64,000 nt of DNA from Cololabis saira (lineage: Eukaryota; Chordata; Actinopteri; Beloniformes; Belonidae): the NCBI RefSeq assembly GCF_033807715.1, contig NC_084607.1, forward strand, positions 15,143,941 through 15,207,940, given 5' to 3'. Both the position numbers and the translations under genes were made by a program. The notes under the pieces were generated by a model. The model saw only the letters and a list, made by a program, of their open reading frames with translations. It was not told the origin of the DNA and searched no databases. This document shows, piece by piece, positions 40,433 through 53,989 of this stretch; the first letter of the stretch is position 1; every line of letters starts with the position of its first letter.

Positions 40433-42280
40433 CTACTTAGAGAACTGTAAAATGTAGTCCTGACTTCAAAGAGAAGGGACATTTATAAGCTCCTGTGAGC
40501 CATGATGAGTGATTGCATAAGGGACTGGAGAACAATGATGACCAGACAGAAAGCCTTGTCTATACTTCAAAGTAATCACTTCCAGGGAAAGTGGATCTCA
40601 TTCTTACGTTTGTATTCCTGACTGCCGTGGGATCAAATAAATTATCTCTTCAGGCCTCATGCTGCATGCTTCTCAACAGTTAATCAAACCTCGGCTCGTG
40701 GATTTCCATTACACTTTTTCCCCAAAAAAGGAGACGATTCTGAAATTGGGACAAGGAACTGCTTCAGGAGGGTGCCAGTGTTTCCATTCAATGTTTTTTT
40801 TTATTCGTCAAATGACGTCCTAACCTACTCCCCTACAGTTGTACCGCAACATTTTTCTGCAGAACAAAGAAGAAGATGGACAAAAAAACCTTTAGTTTTG
40901 GACAAATTATTGTGACTGCTGCTGTCGCTGTTGTGAAAATAGTCAACAGAGCAACATAAGACCATCGGCCATAAAAAACGATTGCAAAAGCATCGGTTCA
41001 TGCGACCCGTTGGTTTCTGAGGAGCGGCGTTGAAGTCCATTTTATCTTCGTATTGAGGACAACCATGTGAAGCATGGGAAGCAGGCAGGAATACGCCCAC
41101 CTTATGTCAATCAAAGAGTTAGCTGTGGCTTCTTCGGCAGAAACATTTGCACTATTAACTGTTCAACAGCTCTCGGTGGTTCAATCAAAAGTTACATTTA
41201 GGCGACGCCTGGTTCTACAAACAGCTGGTTACTAAGCCTGGTAGCATGACGATTATGGAGGAGGAAATGATAGCCAATAGTCAATCAGTCATATTAGAGA
41301 GAAATTTACTGCTTTATATAAATTGTCCCTCCTCATGATTGAAACCAGAAAGTTTTTTTCGAACCCGCTTTTGAAGCTTCCAGCAGCTGATCGAGGAACT
41401 TCAACGAATTGTAAGCCTCAACCTCAGGTTTAGTCAGCAGAAGACGAAGGCAGCGGATGATCATTCAGGTGGTCATATGACTGACGGCGTCACATCCACT
41501 GATGCCGGAAACTTGCAAATGTGAACAAAATGTTCCCATTAAACTTTTGTTCTAAACTGGACTTTCAAAATGTCTGAAGAACCACCTCATGAAGACATAA
41601 AAAGGTTTTTGCAACCTTTGAACTTTTTTTTTAAAATTTGAATTGCAGGTTTTTCCTCAGGATATCTAGATTTTGCACAAGTCTAGCGGTAATGGAAACT
41701 CAATACATGTCTTCTTTTTAAGGGTATTTGTGGTATTTATAAATTGCAATTCTATCCATCTATCAATCGGATCCCCCTGTGCTCTGTCAGGTCCTATACT
41801 GCAGAACCCCACACAGAGGCACAACAGATGCCCATCTGTTGCTTTTTAGGACTTCTTTTTTTTTAAATGAATGTTTACTTCGCATCCAAAAGTCTATTAG
41901 CAACTAATTAACCCTCTTTCAACTTCCCACTCTACAAGATTTCATGATTTTCCTTGTTGCTTTTATGAGTCACGTAGAACCTGGCTCAGGCCTTTGTTGG
42001 GTTTGGGCTTATTGCATTCTCTGCAGGGAGCAGGGTGATATACAGCACCAGGAGGGGGCCGCCAAAATTAAGGAGCCACGACAATGAAAAGCACATGTGG
42101 CTTCGGAGCAGTTAAAACTACTTCATTTCCACGCGAAAAGAGGGAGAGACGGACTCAGGCGATGACACCCAATTGCTGCACAGACTCTTGTAGCTGATGA
42201 GGTGATATTTTCTTTGTTCAGCACCAAATCCCTGTTTGGGCTTCTGGTCTCTCCTGTCCTCCCAAACACAAGGTGATGTT
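40433..42280. other. Gene-free interval
   Basis: No exon or clear repeat recognised. The minus-strand frame at 40825-41100 shows no family motif. Confidence 0.45.
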
Positions 42281-42296
42281 TGTATTCGCTGTCTTA
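42281..42296. repeat. 16-bp target-site duplication, left
   Basis: TGTATTCGCTGTCTTA is repeated exactly at 42583-42598, bracketing the inverted-repeat insertion. Confidence 0.9.
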
Positions 42297-42582
42297 AAAT
42301 CAAAATCCGACAGCACTCACTGTAAGTACAAAACTTTTAATGCATGGTTAATCACTGCACAGCAGCAGAGAATCGGACGCGTTTCAGCTTACAGTCGTCC
42401 TCAGCTGTAAGCTGAAACGCGTCCGATTCTCTGCTGCTGTGCAGTGATTTAACCGTGCATTAAAAGTTTTGTACTTACAGTGAGTGCTGTCGGATTTTGA
42501 TTTTTTGACATGTTTTTTGGACTGGCACCCGGTGACACACTTTTGGTCTTTTTGAGTGAGCACGCTAAAGTCTGCCGATTAC
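42297..42582. mobile_element. Inverted-repeat insertion, Penelope-like candidate
   Basis: Arms 42297-42394 and 42405-42503 are near-perfect inverted copies (one mismatch and one extra base in about 98) around a 10-base spacer. A 79-base single-copy tail follows (GACATGTTTTTTGGACTGGC; CACACTTTTGGTC). Sixteen-base target duplications flank the whole. On the minus strand, 42375-42404 reads CTGAGGA, ten or so bases, GAAACGCGTC, resembling the minimal hammerhead ribozymes reported in Penelope-like retroelements. Long variable target duplications and an inverted 5' part also fit that class. No protein is encoded; the class assignment is inference. Confidence 0.6.
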
Positions 42583-42598
42583 TGTATTCGCTGTCTTA

Positions 42599-44394
42599 CC
42601 CTGATTAAGTAGACTTTACTCCTATATCTAATACTATGTTTCAATTGAAAGTTTAAAGCTTAAAATAATGTCAAACTCGACCTGTTCATGTTCCAGTTGG
42701 AAGTCAGAAGCCCAGGTTATGATGGACATGGAAAAACAACAGATTATACTATATTTTGGGGTATATATGGGGTAACTCGTGAGGTTAATTCAACTGCTCG
42801 TAACTGAATCTTTACTACCTTTACTATCTTGACTTCTGACAGTTGACTTTTACAACTGGGAACTTCGAAGTTCCAAGTTCAAACACATCATAAAACAACA
42901 AGAGTGAGACTTTTTTCTTATTTTTTAAGACCGTTAGATTCTAAACTGTTTCTTTCCTGGCACGAAGAGAAACTCAGTGAAGATTTTGGTCCCATCTGAA
43001 GAAGAGGCGTGCCTCAAACTCTCATTTAGAGGAAGAAAACGTGGCTGTTTCATAAATGGAAGGAAACGACCTCTTTTTCTAACCTTGCTTGTTTTGTGGT
43101 TCATCCATGTGATCTCTCATCATTTCCCCAGCTTTGTAAGCTCTTTTATTTCCTTGATCTGATCATCCTTGTTAATATCGTGGTGTTTACGTTGAATGAC
43201 AGCTGGAGGAGTCAGCAGGAGACGATGCTTAATAAGTTTTGGGTTGTCGCATGGCATAGATTGAACATGCCACCTGTCAGAAAATCCCCCATCGACATCG
43301 ATCCACAAACGCTCGTATGACCCCACCCCTCCAGGATGTCCACCCTGGTCATTTTAGAGAATCTGCTCTGTTTGTTAGTGGGATTAGTTTGTGGCACCAG
43401 TCCGGGCACAGCTCCAGCCAGGGAACAGGAGCGGCCTCCATCTCACAGACCAGCGGTTTATCTCCTGTCATCGGTCCAAATGGTCTGATCCGCTCATATT
43501 AAATGGATTAGCAGAGGCAAAATAATACGGATTAGCATGTTGGCACTTTCGTTTTTTTTTTTTTTTTTCCTGAGGTAATTTTAAAAGGCAAATTTGAATT
43601 ATGTAGTAATTTGGCACAAAAATGTAAACCTGCAAACCGACATCAGAGAATGAAGGAGTAGATAAAGCATTGTATATATACTGTCGATATTTTGGCTGCA
43701 TTCCAGTGTCAGAAACATGATTGTCAGCTGATCTCCCGAGGTATTGACCTTGTTTACCTCCAGTAGTATCCGTGGGAAACTGCAGTGGTGCTTCTGATTT
43801 CCCATGAGAGCCATCCATGCCGGCTGCAGATCGGTTTAGAGCCTAAACCCTGAATATCATGACTGAGAGGGACTACGGTACATCATGTCACAGATATCAA
43901 GAAAATCCCATGAAAGGAGTACGGGCCTCCCTGAACATCAATTCCAGCTCTTTTTTTACAGTGAAAATTAATCAGGTGATTAAAGTCGTTCCCACATGTG
44001 TGAGACGACACTTAAGATATATATCGTGTCACATCTCCTGCTGTGCGAGAGCGCCTCCTTGCCCGTGCTCCAACCCTTCGTCTTCCCCCTTTCATAAAGG
44101 CGCCACACTAATCGTGCCGTTTAACCAGGGGCCGCCTGTGGCCGAGCTCTCGCTGCTTTACAGATGTGCTGGGATCGGGATGAGAACAGACAACCCTGAC
44201 CCTGGATCAGCTCCAACACCAAGCCCTGCTCTAATAGATTTGGGCAAGCAGACTTTTTTTTTAACCTTTCCAAATGCTAGGTTAACTATTGCTGTTGCTG
44301 TTGCTGGAACTGTTAGCAATATGAATTCATACCAAGGAAGTGAACACGTGCAAACGGCCTATAGCAACATATCCACCTGCTAATCTGTGTTCAT
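42599..44394. other. Gene-free interval
   Basis: A T run lies at 43553-43569. A 174-codon open frame (43859-44383) has no recognised motif, low-complexity Ala/Val and Pro/Ser patches and no splice logic, so it is not called as a gene. Confidence 0.45.
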
Positions 44395-44550
44395 GCACAT
44401 TTCTTGTGCAAGACCATTCAAAGTGCATTACATAAGAACACTAAAGAGTGGATTAGAAAAGTAAAAGAGCAGAGTTTCAAAAATAAAATTAAAAAATTGA
44501 ATCAAACAGATTAAATACAAGAAATAAAAGTCAGAGATGACAGAAGTGCA
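44395..44550. mobile_element. LINE-tail fragment (L2-like), degraded
   Basis: ATTCAAAGTGCATTACATAA followed by AAATAAAATT-rich sequence resembles the inverted tail of fish L2-type LINEs. No coding part. Confidence 0.4.
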
Positions 44551-47500
44551 GTAGTACATTATTACGGTTTTCTACCTCAATTTATAGGCTGATGCATTGT
44601 GGGAGTTTGTGCCACAGGTGGGGAGCATAAAAGACGAACACTGCCTCACTTGGATTAGTTTGAACCCTGGGTACAGAACGTAGGCCTGACCCTGACGACC
44701 TGAGGGTTTCTGGGTAAAATGAAAAGAAAAGTATTTGTTTGTGAATAAAATGAGACGGAACTGATATACACACTGAAATTAGCCTAATCTTTACTTTGTT
44801 GATGCGAGAAACAGCTAAGTTTGTTTCTGAAATTAGCTTATCTGAAGTTTTCTGACTTTCCAAGTTGGAAATGTGTCTCTAGATGAGATTCCAGTTGGAA
44901 TTTCCTATCACTCGCCATGTGGAAGCTACATATACGATATGCCCTACATCAAAACAGACTTTGTGTATATTATCAATAAAGTTAAATAAGAGCTTTTCAA
45001 AAACGTATGCTCTCAAGTGAACACTGTTTTTAAAAGCAAGTAGAATCAAATTGTAAGAAAAATGTTGAACCAGATCGCCAGGGGTTGCCACAGTAGATCA
45101 CAGTGTTCTGCATATTAATTTGGCATCGCCTCTAGGTCGGATGCCCTTCCTGGCACAACCCTTTCCATTTATTCGGCCCTCAGACTCAAGCACTATGAGA
45201 ACACTGGCTTATTTATCTATTAGTTTATTTATTTGGCACTCTGCAAAAACAAGAACAGTTTGGAAGTCACAATGCAAATGGCATGGCATGGCATGTGGAT
45301 GAGTGCACAGAGTAGCAGTTGCTGGGCTTTTAAACAACGTTTTCTACCATCGGGATGGGTAATTCTGCCAACCATACACACTAAACACATGTCGCAGCGG
45401 CATAGATCTGTAGTAAGAACTGCCCTCAGGATGGAAATGTACCTGCTGAAAACGGCAATAAGGGTCATCTGAACCGTTGACATGACAACCAGATGCAAAT
45501 GAGAAATGATATCTTGTGAGCATCGATGCTAAGCACCTGTTGTGCCCTGCAGCTGCACAGACACGTGGATTTAGCTGAAAAAAAAATCTTCTGGGACCAA
45601 GTTCATTTACAACCAAATCACTTACAACCCTAATAAAGGATATTAGTAATCAGTAAAGATCTAACTTCAGAGATCAGACCAGCATCAAGAACTGCTTAGG
45701 TGGGTTACGGGGAATTTGAGACTTTTATTTTTTTTGTAGATTTATTTTTTTTAACCAGTGAGCTTGTTGCTTAAACATTTAATTTTTGTATATCTAAGAC
45801 TACCTGATTTCAGGGCGGGGAAATTAATTGAATTGAAAGGAACTGATTTATAGTTGAAATATCCCAAAAGGTAAATTGAAGCACATCTGGCAGATGTAGT
45901 TGAAATCGCCAGAGTTCATCCCAAATACATTACAATGCCGTGTATGTAGCCAAGCAACCGTGGTGATGAGGTCACATGTATCATTGGCAGTTTTTTTTTT
46001 TAATTTTTTTATTTTAATCATTGACCAAATTGCTCAAAAGTGATCCGAACAGTATCATAAACACACTGGAACAACATTTCTGACCATATTTTAATAGTGA
46101 TCTTCAATAGTTATTGTTGGTGTGGACGGCCCTTAAAGACGCAACAAAGTTGAGGAAAGAACAACTACATAGTGTTGTTTAAAAAAGAAAGTTTTAACAT
46201 AGTAAGGAAAACAAATTCAAATGTAGTTTCAACATTTGATAAATTGTGGTGTATCTTCAATTAATATGTGTCTTAAGCAAGAGCGTAACTTATTTAGAAA
46301 GACAATTGTGAGTCACACAAGGTCAAAACAGAATTGAACTAAAAATACAGGGAGTGCAATACAAAAATGTGACTCAAAATTCATTTCAAATTATACTCAA
46401 ATTATGTTTTTATGAGAATTTAAAATGAAGAAACAAAGACTTCTTGAATTCCTCCAGTTTGTGTCACCAATAATGAAATACTGTAGTCTATGTCAGAATG
46501 ATATTGGCCTGTTCACCCTGAATTTGTGTGCATGTTTTTTTTTTTTTGGGGGGGGGGGGTTGTTGGCCGTTAAGTTTCACACGGACTTGCATCTGTCCCA
46601 CCAGGTTTCCGTCAGTCTTGGTCATGCCGTCCACTGTGAGCCGCCCCCACCACAGCTGGACAGAGCTGAGCCCAGTATCATTGAAGCCTTTGTAGCCGTT
46701 TCAGGGAGGCAGGACGGGCCCGAGATTGAGGCCAAACTTACTCACGGGTCTTTTCCCACAACCTCCAGGCAACTCGTAGGAGCTCATCCATGCAGAACTG
46801 TGCTCCTTAATCAAAGGCCCGGAGGTTTGCTGCTGCAAGTGCAGCATTAGCAAAGCACATGCTCGCCTTTCACCGGGACACAATGCTGCCTATTGTGTTC
46901 AGCTGCAAGTGTCTATTTTGATTTAAAAAGGGGTCTCACAAGCAGATAGACAAGGATAAAGGACTCACAGGAACAATACTTGGGATCCGTTCAGCACTTC
47001 ACAACAAGCTAAAAAAAAAACATGTTCAAACTTTAAATATAGTCTGCTGTCACATCTTTTCTTATGTCACTTCATGTGTTATCGCGGAAGATAATAGCAG
47101 CTGCAGGAAAATGTTTGTAACAGCTGCTTTGACAGGCTGGATTTATCTCTGTGTTAAAGTGATGTTACAGACTTTATGCTGGGCCTCGCAGCAGAAGTCA
47201 AAATAAAAGCTTGCTGTGATAAATGTATGAGACCATCGGTTCCCTTTACACTGGAAACATCATTAAACCAGTCATTAGTGGGGGAAAGCCTGACACCCAA
47301 GTAAGCCGTCCAGATTAATTCATATAACTTGTATTTAGAGGTGAAATAAGGTTTTTTTAGTGAAATAAATGAGATATCATCTTCAGCTTTACCCCGCCCC
47401 CTCTGGTTTCTTCAGTGGTTTATAAATAGTTGCGACCCATCTTTAAATAGGACATTGTTTTGTCTATTGTCTTCCCATCTGATCACTGATGCTGAAGCGC

Positions 47501-48580
47501 TGAGGTAAACATCCTCTGACCCCGCAAATCCCCCACTCTGATTAGAAAAACAAAAACTATATTTAATCTTCAGTGCCAAAGTTACCAAAATAAAAGTTGT
47601 TATGTGTCAAGAATATTCCAAAATAAAAGTGGACCATATTTATTATTGAATGTTTATGCAAAATAATAGTAATGGAAGTTCATGTCTACGTGTTTGGTGG
47701 CTATGAGGATACTACATCTCACTAAAAACATGATCTGTTTTGTCAAATGTGTTCGGTACTCCTCTGATTTGGAGCCATTTGCACCGGTTCAGAAGTACCG
47801 AACCATGTGCAACAGCATGGGGGCAAGTTTTACGCCATAATTTATACAGGAGCGTCCAAGAGCCACTATCTAAAACAACTGAGAAGGCTGATGTCACCTG
47901 CTGCAGGCAGTTTCTTCTTCACCTGTTGGTGCTGTCTGGTACTGAACTCAAAGTTGAATCCAGAGGAACCAGACTTCTTGGAGCAGCATTCAGTGACCAA
48001 AAAAGTGAGATACACTGTTTAGTATTTGATGAAAACAGAAAACTGAACTAAAAAGGTGAATATTGGTGTTAATTTCAGCAGGGGCCAGTTGTGACTTCAA
48101 AGTCCTTCACATTACACCACTGATTGTGTGTGTGAGTGTGAGGGGGGCTTGTCAAAAGGAACTTTTTTTCCCCCCTGTATCTATACGTCGTGCATACATT
48201 GCGTCCGCACCCTCCTCATAATACATGTGCAACTGTGCCAGAGACCATGACACGTCATGTAACATCAGGGACGCTTGAAAACATCGAGTGAACCAGACTT
48301 CAGGGTTCAATCATGGTTGGCATGATAAAAACTGTCTCGACTGTCTAGACTGGGTGCACCCAAACCCTGGAGGAGGCTCATTAAGGCCGCACTCACACCC
48401 TCCTGGGCTCGTGTGAATGGAGACCAGATCTGTTACCAGGCCAGAGGTTCTTCGCTTGGGAGGTGTGAAGGCAAGGTGAGGCAAATGTATTTGTCCTATT
48501 TTAACTTCAGATTTGATCTATTGTTCTTTTTTATTTCTTTTTTGTTTAAACTTTAAACTATGCTTGTTATTCCTACTACT
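44551..48580. other. Gene-free interval
   Basis: 45120-45170 carries GGATGCCCTTCCTGGCACAA, a word from a common fish repeat. 46536-46560 is a T run followed by a G run. A run of open frames at 47740-48051 shows no family. No exon recognised. Confidence 0.5.
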
Positions 48581-48645
48581 GTATGTGATGTCTTAATGTC
48601 TCTGTAAAGCACTTTGAATCCCCTTGTTGAATTGTGTGATACAAA
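48581..48645 (+). mobile_element. L2-type LINE tail, left half split by a hAT insertion
   Basis: CTGTAAAGCACTTTGAATCC followed by TTGTTGAATTGTGTGATACA is the familiar end of fish L2-like elements. It resumes after the hAT element at 49566 with TGAACTTGCCTTGCC, then an inverted second copy (TTGTATAGCACATTTCAGC, 49574-49620). Confidence 0.65.
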
Positions 48646-49557
48646 CAGTGTTGTAACGCGTTATTTAGTAACGCGTTACAGTAACCTCATTAGTTTTGCG
48701 GTAACTAATACTCTAACGCATTACTTTTTAAATTCAGTAACGCAATTACCGTTACTAAATGGTGCGTTACTCTGTTATGTCTGGCTACAGTGAAGCTTTT
48801 TTTCCCTGCACGCGGAGACCAGAGGAAACGTAGTGTGTGTGCGTTCAAAAACATGACGGTCATGAGCCGAGAGAAGGCGAGTTTCGCAACGTGGAGATAT
48901 CGTCATTACAGTAATCCCTGGTTTTTTGCAGGGGTTACGTTCCAAAAACAACGATAAGTGAAATTCTTTTTAATTATTATAGAAGGCTTCAAATTGCGGA
49001 GACCAGCCCCGCCTCGCACGTATTCCACTGCTCCTCTGAGCCAGTGCATCCCGACTCTGCAGCGTCTTTTTCTCCTAAAGTGCAGGTGTGTTTTTCGAGA
49101 GAAGAAAATAGTTATGGGTCGTTGTTGACGCTCTTTTTTCTTCTGGGCAAAAAGATTCTTATAAACCGACATGCCACCATTGGTTATATCTGTAATGAAC
49201 GATTAATCAAAGGGTTCCGTTCATGAGCTGCTGCTGAAGTTCATTGGCCGTTCTCAGCACTGTTGCTAAGCGACCAACGTTATTGACACAGGAAGTGAAA
49301 AAGCGGGGAGACTGTTTAGAACGCAGAACACGATGCACAATGCAAATCCATACAGTACCTGCTGAAATGAAGGCTAGAGGGGCATTAAATGGGAGCATTT
49401 AAAATAATGTTTTTATTTACAGTAACTAAAAAGTTACTTTTCATAGTAACGCATAACTTTTTGGTCTAAGTAACTGAGTTACTAACTGAGTTACTTTTTA
49501 ATGAAGTAACTAGTAATGGTAACTAGTTACTATTTTTCAGTAACTAGCACAACACTG
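48646..49557. mobile_element. Non-autonomous hAT element inserted in a LINE tail
   Basis: Ends CAGTGTTGTAACGCG and CTAGCACAACACTG with the 8-bp duplication GATACAAA (48638-48645 and 49558-49565). Termini are GTAACG / AGTTAC arrays as in the element at 15435, but the interior is unrelated by eye. Part of the centre (about 48905-49215, starting CAGTAATCCCTGG) looks like a second nested repeat. Confidence 0.9.
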
Positions 49558-49565
49558 GATACAAA

Positions 49566-52500
49566 TGAACTTGCCTTGCCTTGTATAGCACATTTCAGCA
49601 ACAAGGTGCTTTACATGAAAGCCCAATGGAACTGTGATTTGAGTCAGAGAACCTCTGGTCCACCTTATAACGTAGGTCTCGGTCCGCTTGAATCGTACCA
49701 AATGTACGAAGTGGACTAAAACACAGGGCATTGTGGGTAAACACAACCTAAACAAATGGGTGTGTAGCGTGATTTCCAGGTGAAATGTTTCGTGGTCAGA
49801 TGTGAAGTGAGGGCAGACTACTCTGATAGAAGCATAGTGAGATGCAAATAAACACAATTACTGGTCAACGCTCGCAAGAGTCTACTGGACTATTAGGTGT
49901 GAAAATGACCTGAGCTGCTTCTGCTCATCTGAAGTGACAGATGACACCTGACCAAAGTAAAGTCCAACTCCATCTGACATGCAGTCCCAATGCAATGGTT
50001 AATTACCAATGCTTTTAGTATTTGAATGATTAACATCAAATTTCAACAAAAATGCTGCTGCTACTCTGATTAAAACTATTTTAGCACAAGATATTTTTTC
50101 ATTAAAGCCCTTAATAGTTTTTTCTAAAGCAGCTGCTGTAGAAACGGTGAGCAGAACTTGCCCAGACATAGTCTCTCTGTTAACATGATTAGGCTCAGCA
50201 TCAGACTGGTTAAGAGGAGGCCTTTCTTGGGACTGGGAGCCGGGGGTGTTCAAGAGTGGTGCCTCCCCATTCTTCCCATTATACAGCTTTTTCATTTTCA
50301 CTGGAATGAAGGCCATCTATCACAAGCCCCCAAAGGTTCTTTCATAGTCAAATGAAAGGATCAGAGTGGACAGACCTGTCGGTGGGTTGCTCAGACAAGG
50401 GAGACAACAGATGTGTTAAACACAAGCAGCTCCCTCACAAAACCCCAGGAGCCGAGGCTGCATGTTCTCTAATGGAGAGGCTGCTTTATGTTAATGGCTG
50501 AATGGAGCCAGTCAAGCTGCCGGGAGATTTTGGAGAGCATTTTCAGGGAATCCCACATCATAAAGAGCTCCTTACTTGTCCCAACTTCTAAGAAGAAGGG
50601 CTACAAAGGCAGAGCCATAAAACTGTTAACAGGGGCTGTAACTAAACTGCACCGTTAGATCTACAAAAACCCATCATGCATCTCTATCTGGGTGTAAAAC
50701 TACAACTGTGCTTTTTTTCCCCCCAAAAAAGGTTCGGCTTCTTCAACAAGTTTGACTTTAAAACATATTTCAGATTAATCCCCAGAGCCAAAAGTTCATT
50801 TTCTTCCATGAATCAGAGTCTCTGCCAGTGATGGTCAGGGTTAACGCCACAGACTCTCCTCAGACCTTGCATTAAAAAAGTAAATTCTCATTATTCCAGC
50901 TTCTAAATCTGTCGTTTAAAATAGCAGTGCATTCGGCATTTGTACGCATTTTATCGCCAGCTGCACCGGCCTTTCGTGACTTGTGTAAGTGCAAGCTCTG
51001 AATGATAGGAGACCATTGTTTGTTGCTCGGTGTTGCCACTGCAGATGAAGAAAAGCAGTGAGCAAAAACACTCTTTTCCATGATATTCAAAACTTACACC
51101 TGTTTCCTCCTCGTAGAAATCAATTCACGCTGATTTCTTGGTATTACAGAAAGTTATGCAAGAATCTGGCACACAATGTAGAGTTCTTTCATAATATTAC
51201 ATGAACATCTTATTGTACTGGCACCATAACTCGGGTATCTTTGTCGCCTTTCTTAGAAGTATTTAAACCGGATATGATTTTTTTTCTTTTCTTTTTTTAA
51301 TTGACTTATTTAGACACAAAGCTTCTTGGTTGGCGATAACAAAAGAAAACATTGCTGCTTGTATGAGAACAAGCAGTGAGGGCTTGACTCTGTTGTCCAG
51401 CTGGGCCACGCTCGCATCCTGTATTCCTGTGGGAATCAAAATAATCCTGGGAGATCACAGCATTTCTGTTTTAGTTTATTTAAATCGGTGTTTTAATTTC
51501 TTTTTTCCGGTTCAAAGTGGAGATTTTATGTAAAGTTACACGAGGCATCCCACATTTCATAAAGAAAAAGTCTCAATTCAACTTTTTCACCCCAGTTTCC
51601 TTTTGTGACACCGGAGGAGGAGGAGCCAGGACTCCAGATCGAACCCCCCAGAGTCCAAACAATGGGAGCTTGGCGTGGACAGCCCGAGGCGAAGCCATCT
51701 GCTGTGGAGAGAGTGGAGTCTCTTTGTCAGCTATTGTGGAATGTGGAAGCAGATTGATGAGGGCCGAGTGATTCCTTCAGGCCTCGGCAGGGCAGCCGGC
51801 AGGGCAGCCGGCAGGGCAGCGAGCACGACGAGGCACCGCAGAGAAACTCCCTCCTTCTGTCTCGACATCCAGCAGTCACATGAAGTAGCCACATATTATG
51901 AAGATTACATGTTTTGAGAAACTGATGTCATGTGTCCTCAAAATTCCATTCAAAACAGTAAAATCTTTGTTTTGATCCTTTTTGGTTATAGCTTGAAGCA
52001 GAATAATTTTCTTCCCCGTCTTCTTTCTCAGAAAGTCAAGGAATGATGCTTTTGTCCTTTGCTCCGTTGTGTAAGAGGCTGCAGCCTGGAGTCCTGCAGG
52101 GCACCGCCCCTGCTGTGTGGGTGACGACCTCTAACCTTCTCAGCAGGTAGTTACGGACGACCTTTATTGTGAAAAGCCAGTCCAGAGGCTCTATGGCTTC
52201 TTGGAATGGGTGGCGCAGCAAGGAGGGGAGTGGGCTTGAACAGGGCAGATGTTGTACGAGAAATCCCCCCAGGGAAAAGTGTGCCGCCACTGAAGGAAAA
52301 GGTCAGGGCAAATCCAATGCAGCAGCGAACTACGGTTGCCGTGGCAACTCGCTGCATCTTTCAAAAATCTGCTTTTGGGGACAAAAATAGGTTTCAGTTC
52401 GTGTCTTAGCAGTTAAATTACAGAATCGGACAATAGTTGTATTTAAATAATTAAAAGAAATGAGATGCTGTAATGGTTGATTAAGATGCATATCTAATGA

Positions 52501-53986
52501 CTGTTATAAATTATTTTAGAGAAAAATCTTTGCTATTCATTTTTGTAACTGCTTCTCTTCTGGGAAAAAAAGACTCTTCTGCAGACCGGTCACATGACAA
52601 TCCTAAAACATCAATAAACAGTCCCTACAATAAGAGGCTGCAATGTTTGAGAGCAGTTTCAGCTGCGGCGCTTCAAAGCCACAGGGTGCAGCAGAAATAA
52701 GACAAAGATAAAAAGCACAGCTTGTTGTCCTGACTGTTTACTGTGAGTCATTTCCTTTGAGGTGACAGTGAGGGAAGAATGTGACTTTCTGCAGATGATA
52801 AAACCCACACTTAATCTGATTACCAGCACACACTGGCCAGGCAATAAACTGTTCGCTTCAAATGACTGGAAGGATGCCCGCTGGCAAGAAGACTACATCC
52901 TTATTGCCACTTGAGGGGGGGCAGGACAAAAAAAACAAAAAAATCAACAACCCTTAACTGTTGCTTAAATCTGTGCAGACATTCAGTACGATTGAATAAA
53001 ATCCAAACAATCACACGCTTGAACAACAAGGCGTTAGGCGGCATAAATCTTCATGCCACCACAAAGAGCTTCATTCCTCTCAAAGACAGCCTTGAGGAAG
53101 AGTCAGTTGAGTAATAAATAGTGTGAGAGAAATAAAATATGAGATGTCACTAGAAGCAATTTGTTGTGAGCGGAAAAAAAAGGCAAAACATTTCCATGCA
53201 GTGTTCCCTATGTTCTGCGTTATTTGATTATTTCTCCTTATTTTTTCTCCCCGACCACAGCAGCAGAACACCACTGAACCAAGAGGGCTCCGTCTTTCTA
53301 CAAAGGATGTTTTCAACAAAGCTTGTTGGCGAAATGCGTGCCTCATATACAGAAGGTTTCAGTCCCGATACGCATGACATTTGTCTAACATTACTGGGGT
53401 CAAAGCCCACGGTCGAGAAGATGAAAGAAGAGCTCCACACAAATCTTCAACTTCCATGGGCATGAAGAAAGAACGGGTCAGAGTTAGATATCATCTTTAG
53501 CCAATGCTCGACCACGATATGTGAAAAGAATGTCCCCTTTAATGTCCCTGATCAGCATACTAAGAAGCTATTGTTGAAGAACGTGAAAAACACTTGGGAA
53601 AAAAAGTATCATTTCATTGTATTAAATACAGAATAGATGCATAGTTGTTAATTTTTTGTATCATGAAAAGGGTCAAATGAGTGTTTCCACTAAATTATGA
53701 TTGTTATTTTAAACAAATGCTTAAAGGACATAGAAAAAATTGTGTTTGGGTGTCAGAAGTGACAAACAAATCAAAAACTTTGGGGTCATTAAGGTCTTAG
53801 AATAAGCAGTTGCAAAAGAGATCCATATCAGATTAGAATAACGGCTCTCCTCCATCCTCATCTTAATGTAGTTTCACATCTTTCCTTAGTTGCTCTAACT
53901 CTAAAGTAAACAGTACACATCAAGTGTATGAGAAGAACTGAACAAACCTCCCATGACATCATCCATAGGTTTTCTGAAGAGCACTT
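49566..53986. other. Gene-free interval
   Basis: After the inverted LINE tail (to about 49620) no exon was recognised. 51783-51822 holds three copies of a 12-bp unit CGGCAGGGCAGC. 52030-52370 is GC-richer with short open frames on both strands but no motif. Confidence 0.5.
51783..51822. repeat. 12-bp tandem repeat, 3 copies
   Basis: The unit CGGCAGGGCAGC is repeated in succession, the last copy slightly changed. Confidence 0.85.
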
Positions 53987-53989
53987 TTA

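Noticed and set aside
43859..44383. 174-codon plus-strand open frame, one of the longest in the window
   Set aside because: No family motif, patchy low-complexity composition, no splice or promoter context; length is possible by chance in 64 kb of two strands.
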